Part shown: positions 19,301 to 19,564 of the stretch, piece after piece
Numbering within the stretch: position 1 is the first letter of the stretch
Layout: every line of letters starts with the position of its first letter
Origin: Mucidula mucida
Taxonomy: Eukaryota > Basidiomycota > Agaricomycetes > Agaricales > Physalacriaceae
Reading direction: 5' to 3'
DNA: 19,564 nucleotides
Assembly (NCBI GenBank): GCA_015501055.1
Contig: JADNYV010000628.1
Coordinates: 1-19,564, forward strand
The notes under the pieces: model-generated
Seen by the model: the letters and a program-made list of their open reading frames with translations, nothing else
Told to the model about the DNA's origin: nothing
Database searches by the model: none
Position numbers and translations under genes: made by a program

Positions 19301-19564
19301 CTATCGCGTGATCCCAGGGTCTTCGCTCCGGTAGCTTGTCAAAGTCTGCCTTGCTAAATACATCGGAGAATTCCTCAATGTAAGGTGCAGCAGCGGATGA
19401 AGGCTCTTGTGATCTCAGCTTTTCACCGCTTTTGCGATAGTTGTCCCAGTCCATCCAAAACAACCGCTCTCCCTCCTCCAGCTTCTCTTCTACATCTTCT
19501 CCTTCGTCTTCTGGCGAGTCATACTTGGGTAGAATAGCCGCAGCGTCTGGGCATCGATCAAAGT
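16333..19564 (-). pseudogene. gypsy B pol: RT, RNase H, integrase, chromodomain (broken)
   Basis: Same protein as in A, more damaged. The chromodomain is intact here, with VHWKGYGTHKQTWE, but is followed by TAA at 16507-16509, where A has a Gln codon. The integrase keeps GTDMIG and QTERLN, but between about 17325 and 17400 small deletions and substitutions shift the frame and remove the Asp of HDRGP, so the catalytic triad is lost. TAA 18167-18169 and TGA 18389-18391 are shared with A at identical positions. RT keeps YLDD at 18812-18823. Single-base losses near 19110-19150 shift the frame just before WKLNDMTIK, and more lie near 19530-19560. The N-terminal end is outside the window. Confidence 0.9.

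Larger units (their letters stand above)
15792..19564 (-). mobile_element. Ty3/gypsy chromovirus, element B (truncated by window end)
   Basis: Second copy of the same family as element A, same orientation, with a 530-bp 3' LTR at 15792-16321, a purine tract and 3.2 kb of pol. The left flank GAGAG (15787-15791) is the candidate target duplication, but its partner is outside the window. Similarity to A is uneven: about 90 percent in the LTR, but nearly identical over 17431-19110. Confidence 0.92.

Overview
The window looks like repeat-rich chromosomal DNA from a filamentous basidiomycete, probably an agaricomycete. I infer this from the short (45-54 bp) introns with GT-AG ends, an F-box fragment of mushroom type, and LTR retrotransposons whose proteins match common mushroom families: a Tnt1-like Ty1/copia element and a Tf-like Ty3/gypsy chromovirus. 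I see no intact cellular gene, no rRNA or tRNA gene and no CRISPR array.

Layout. 1-957 (+) is the decayed 3' part of a monocarboxylate-type MFS transporter gene with two recognisable introns. 1608-2069 (-) is a short F-box-like fragment. 2625-12526 is a Ty1/copia element on the minus strand (LTRs 2630-2831 and 12321-12521, target duplication TTAAC on both sides). It is split by a complete 4,875-bp Ty3/gypsy chromovirus, element A (7000-11874, minus strand, LTRs of 530 bp, target duplication GTTGG), which landed inside the copia gag gene. Removing A and one GTTGG restores the gag reading frame across the junction. 12527-15791 is mostly non-coding sequence with a 144-bp tandem repeat and a small broken ORF encoding Gly/Lys-rich and then Asp/Pro-rich repeats. 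15792-19564 (-) is a second gypsy copy, element B, cut off by the window end.

How the parts relate. All three retroelements point the same way and all are dead. The copia element carries at least 13 in-frame stops, each explainable by a C-to-T or G-to-A transition, and few frameshifts. This fits repeat-directed or methylation-driven mutation. Its LTRs differ by about 5 percent, against about 1.7 percent for the LTRs of A, which agrees with A being the later arrival. A keeps RT, integrase and most of a chromodomain but has no recognisable gag and has lost the protease active site.

The most informative observations are these. (1) The gypsy LTR carries a TATA box 32 bp before a 13-nt stretch that is complementary to the sequence directly next to the 5' LTR, as expected for Tf1-type self-priming. 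(2) A and B are nearly identical over about 1.7 kb of pol, including two shared stop codons, but differ by about 10 percent in the LTRs and in patches, which suggests gene conversion. (3) The copia 5' LTR has a partial tandem duplication next to a primer-binding site that resembles an initiator-Met half-tRNA site. I did not find a convincing new biological system; the window is best read as a nested transposon graveyard.
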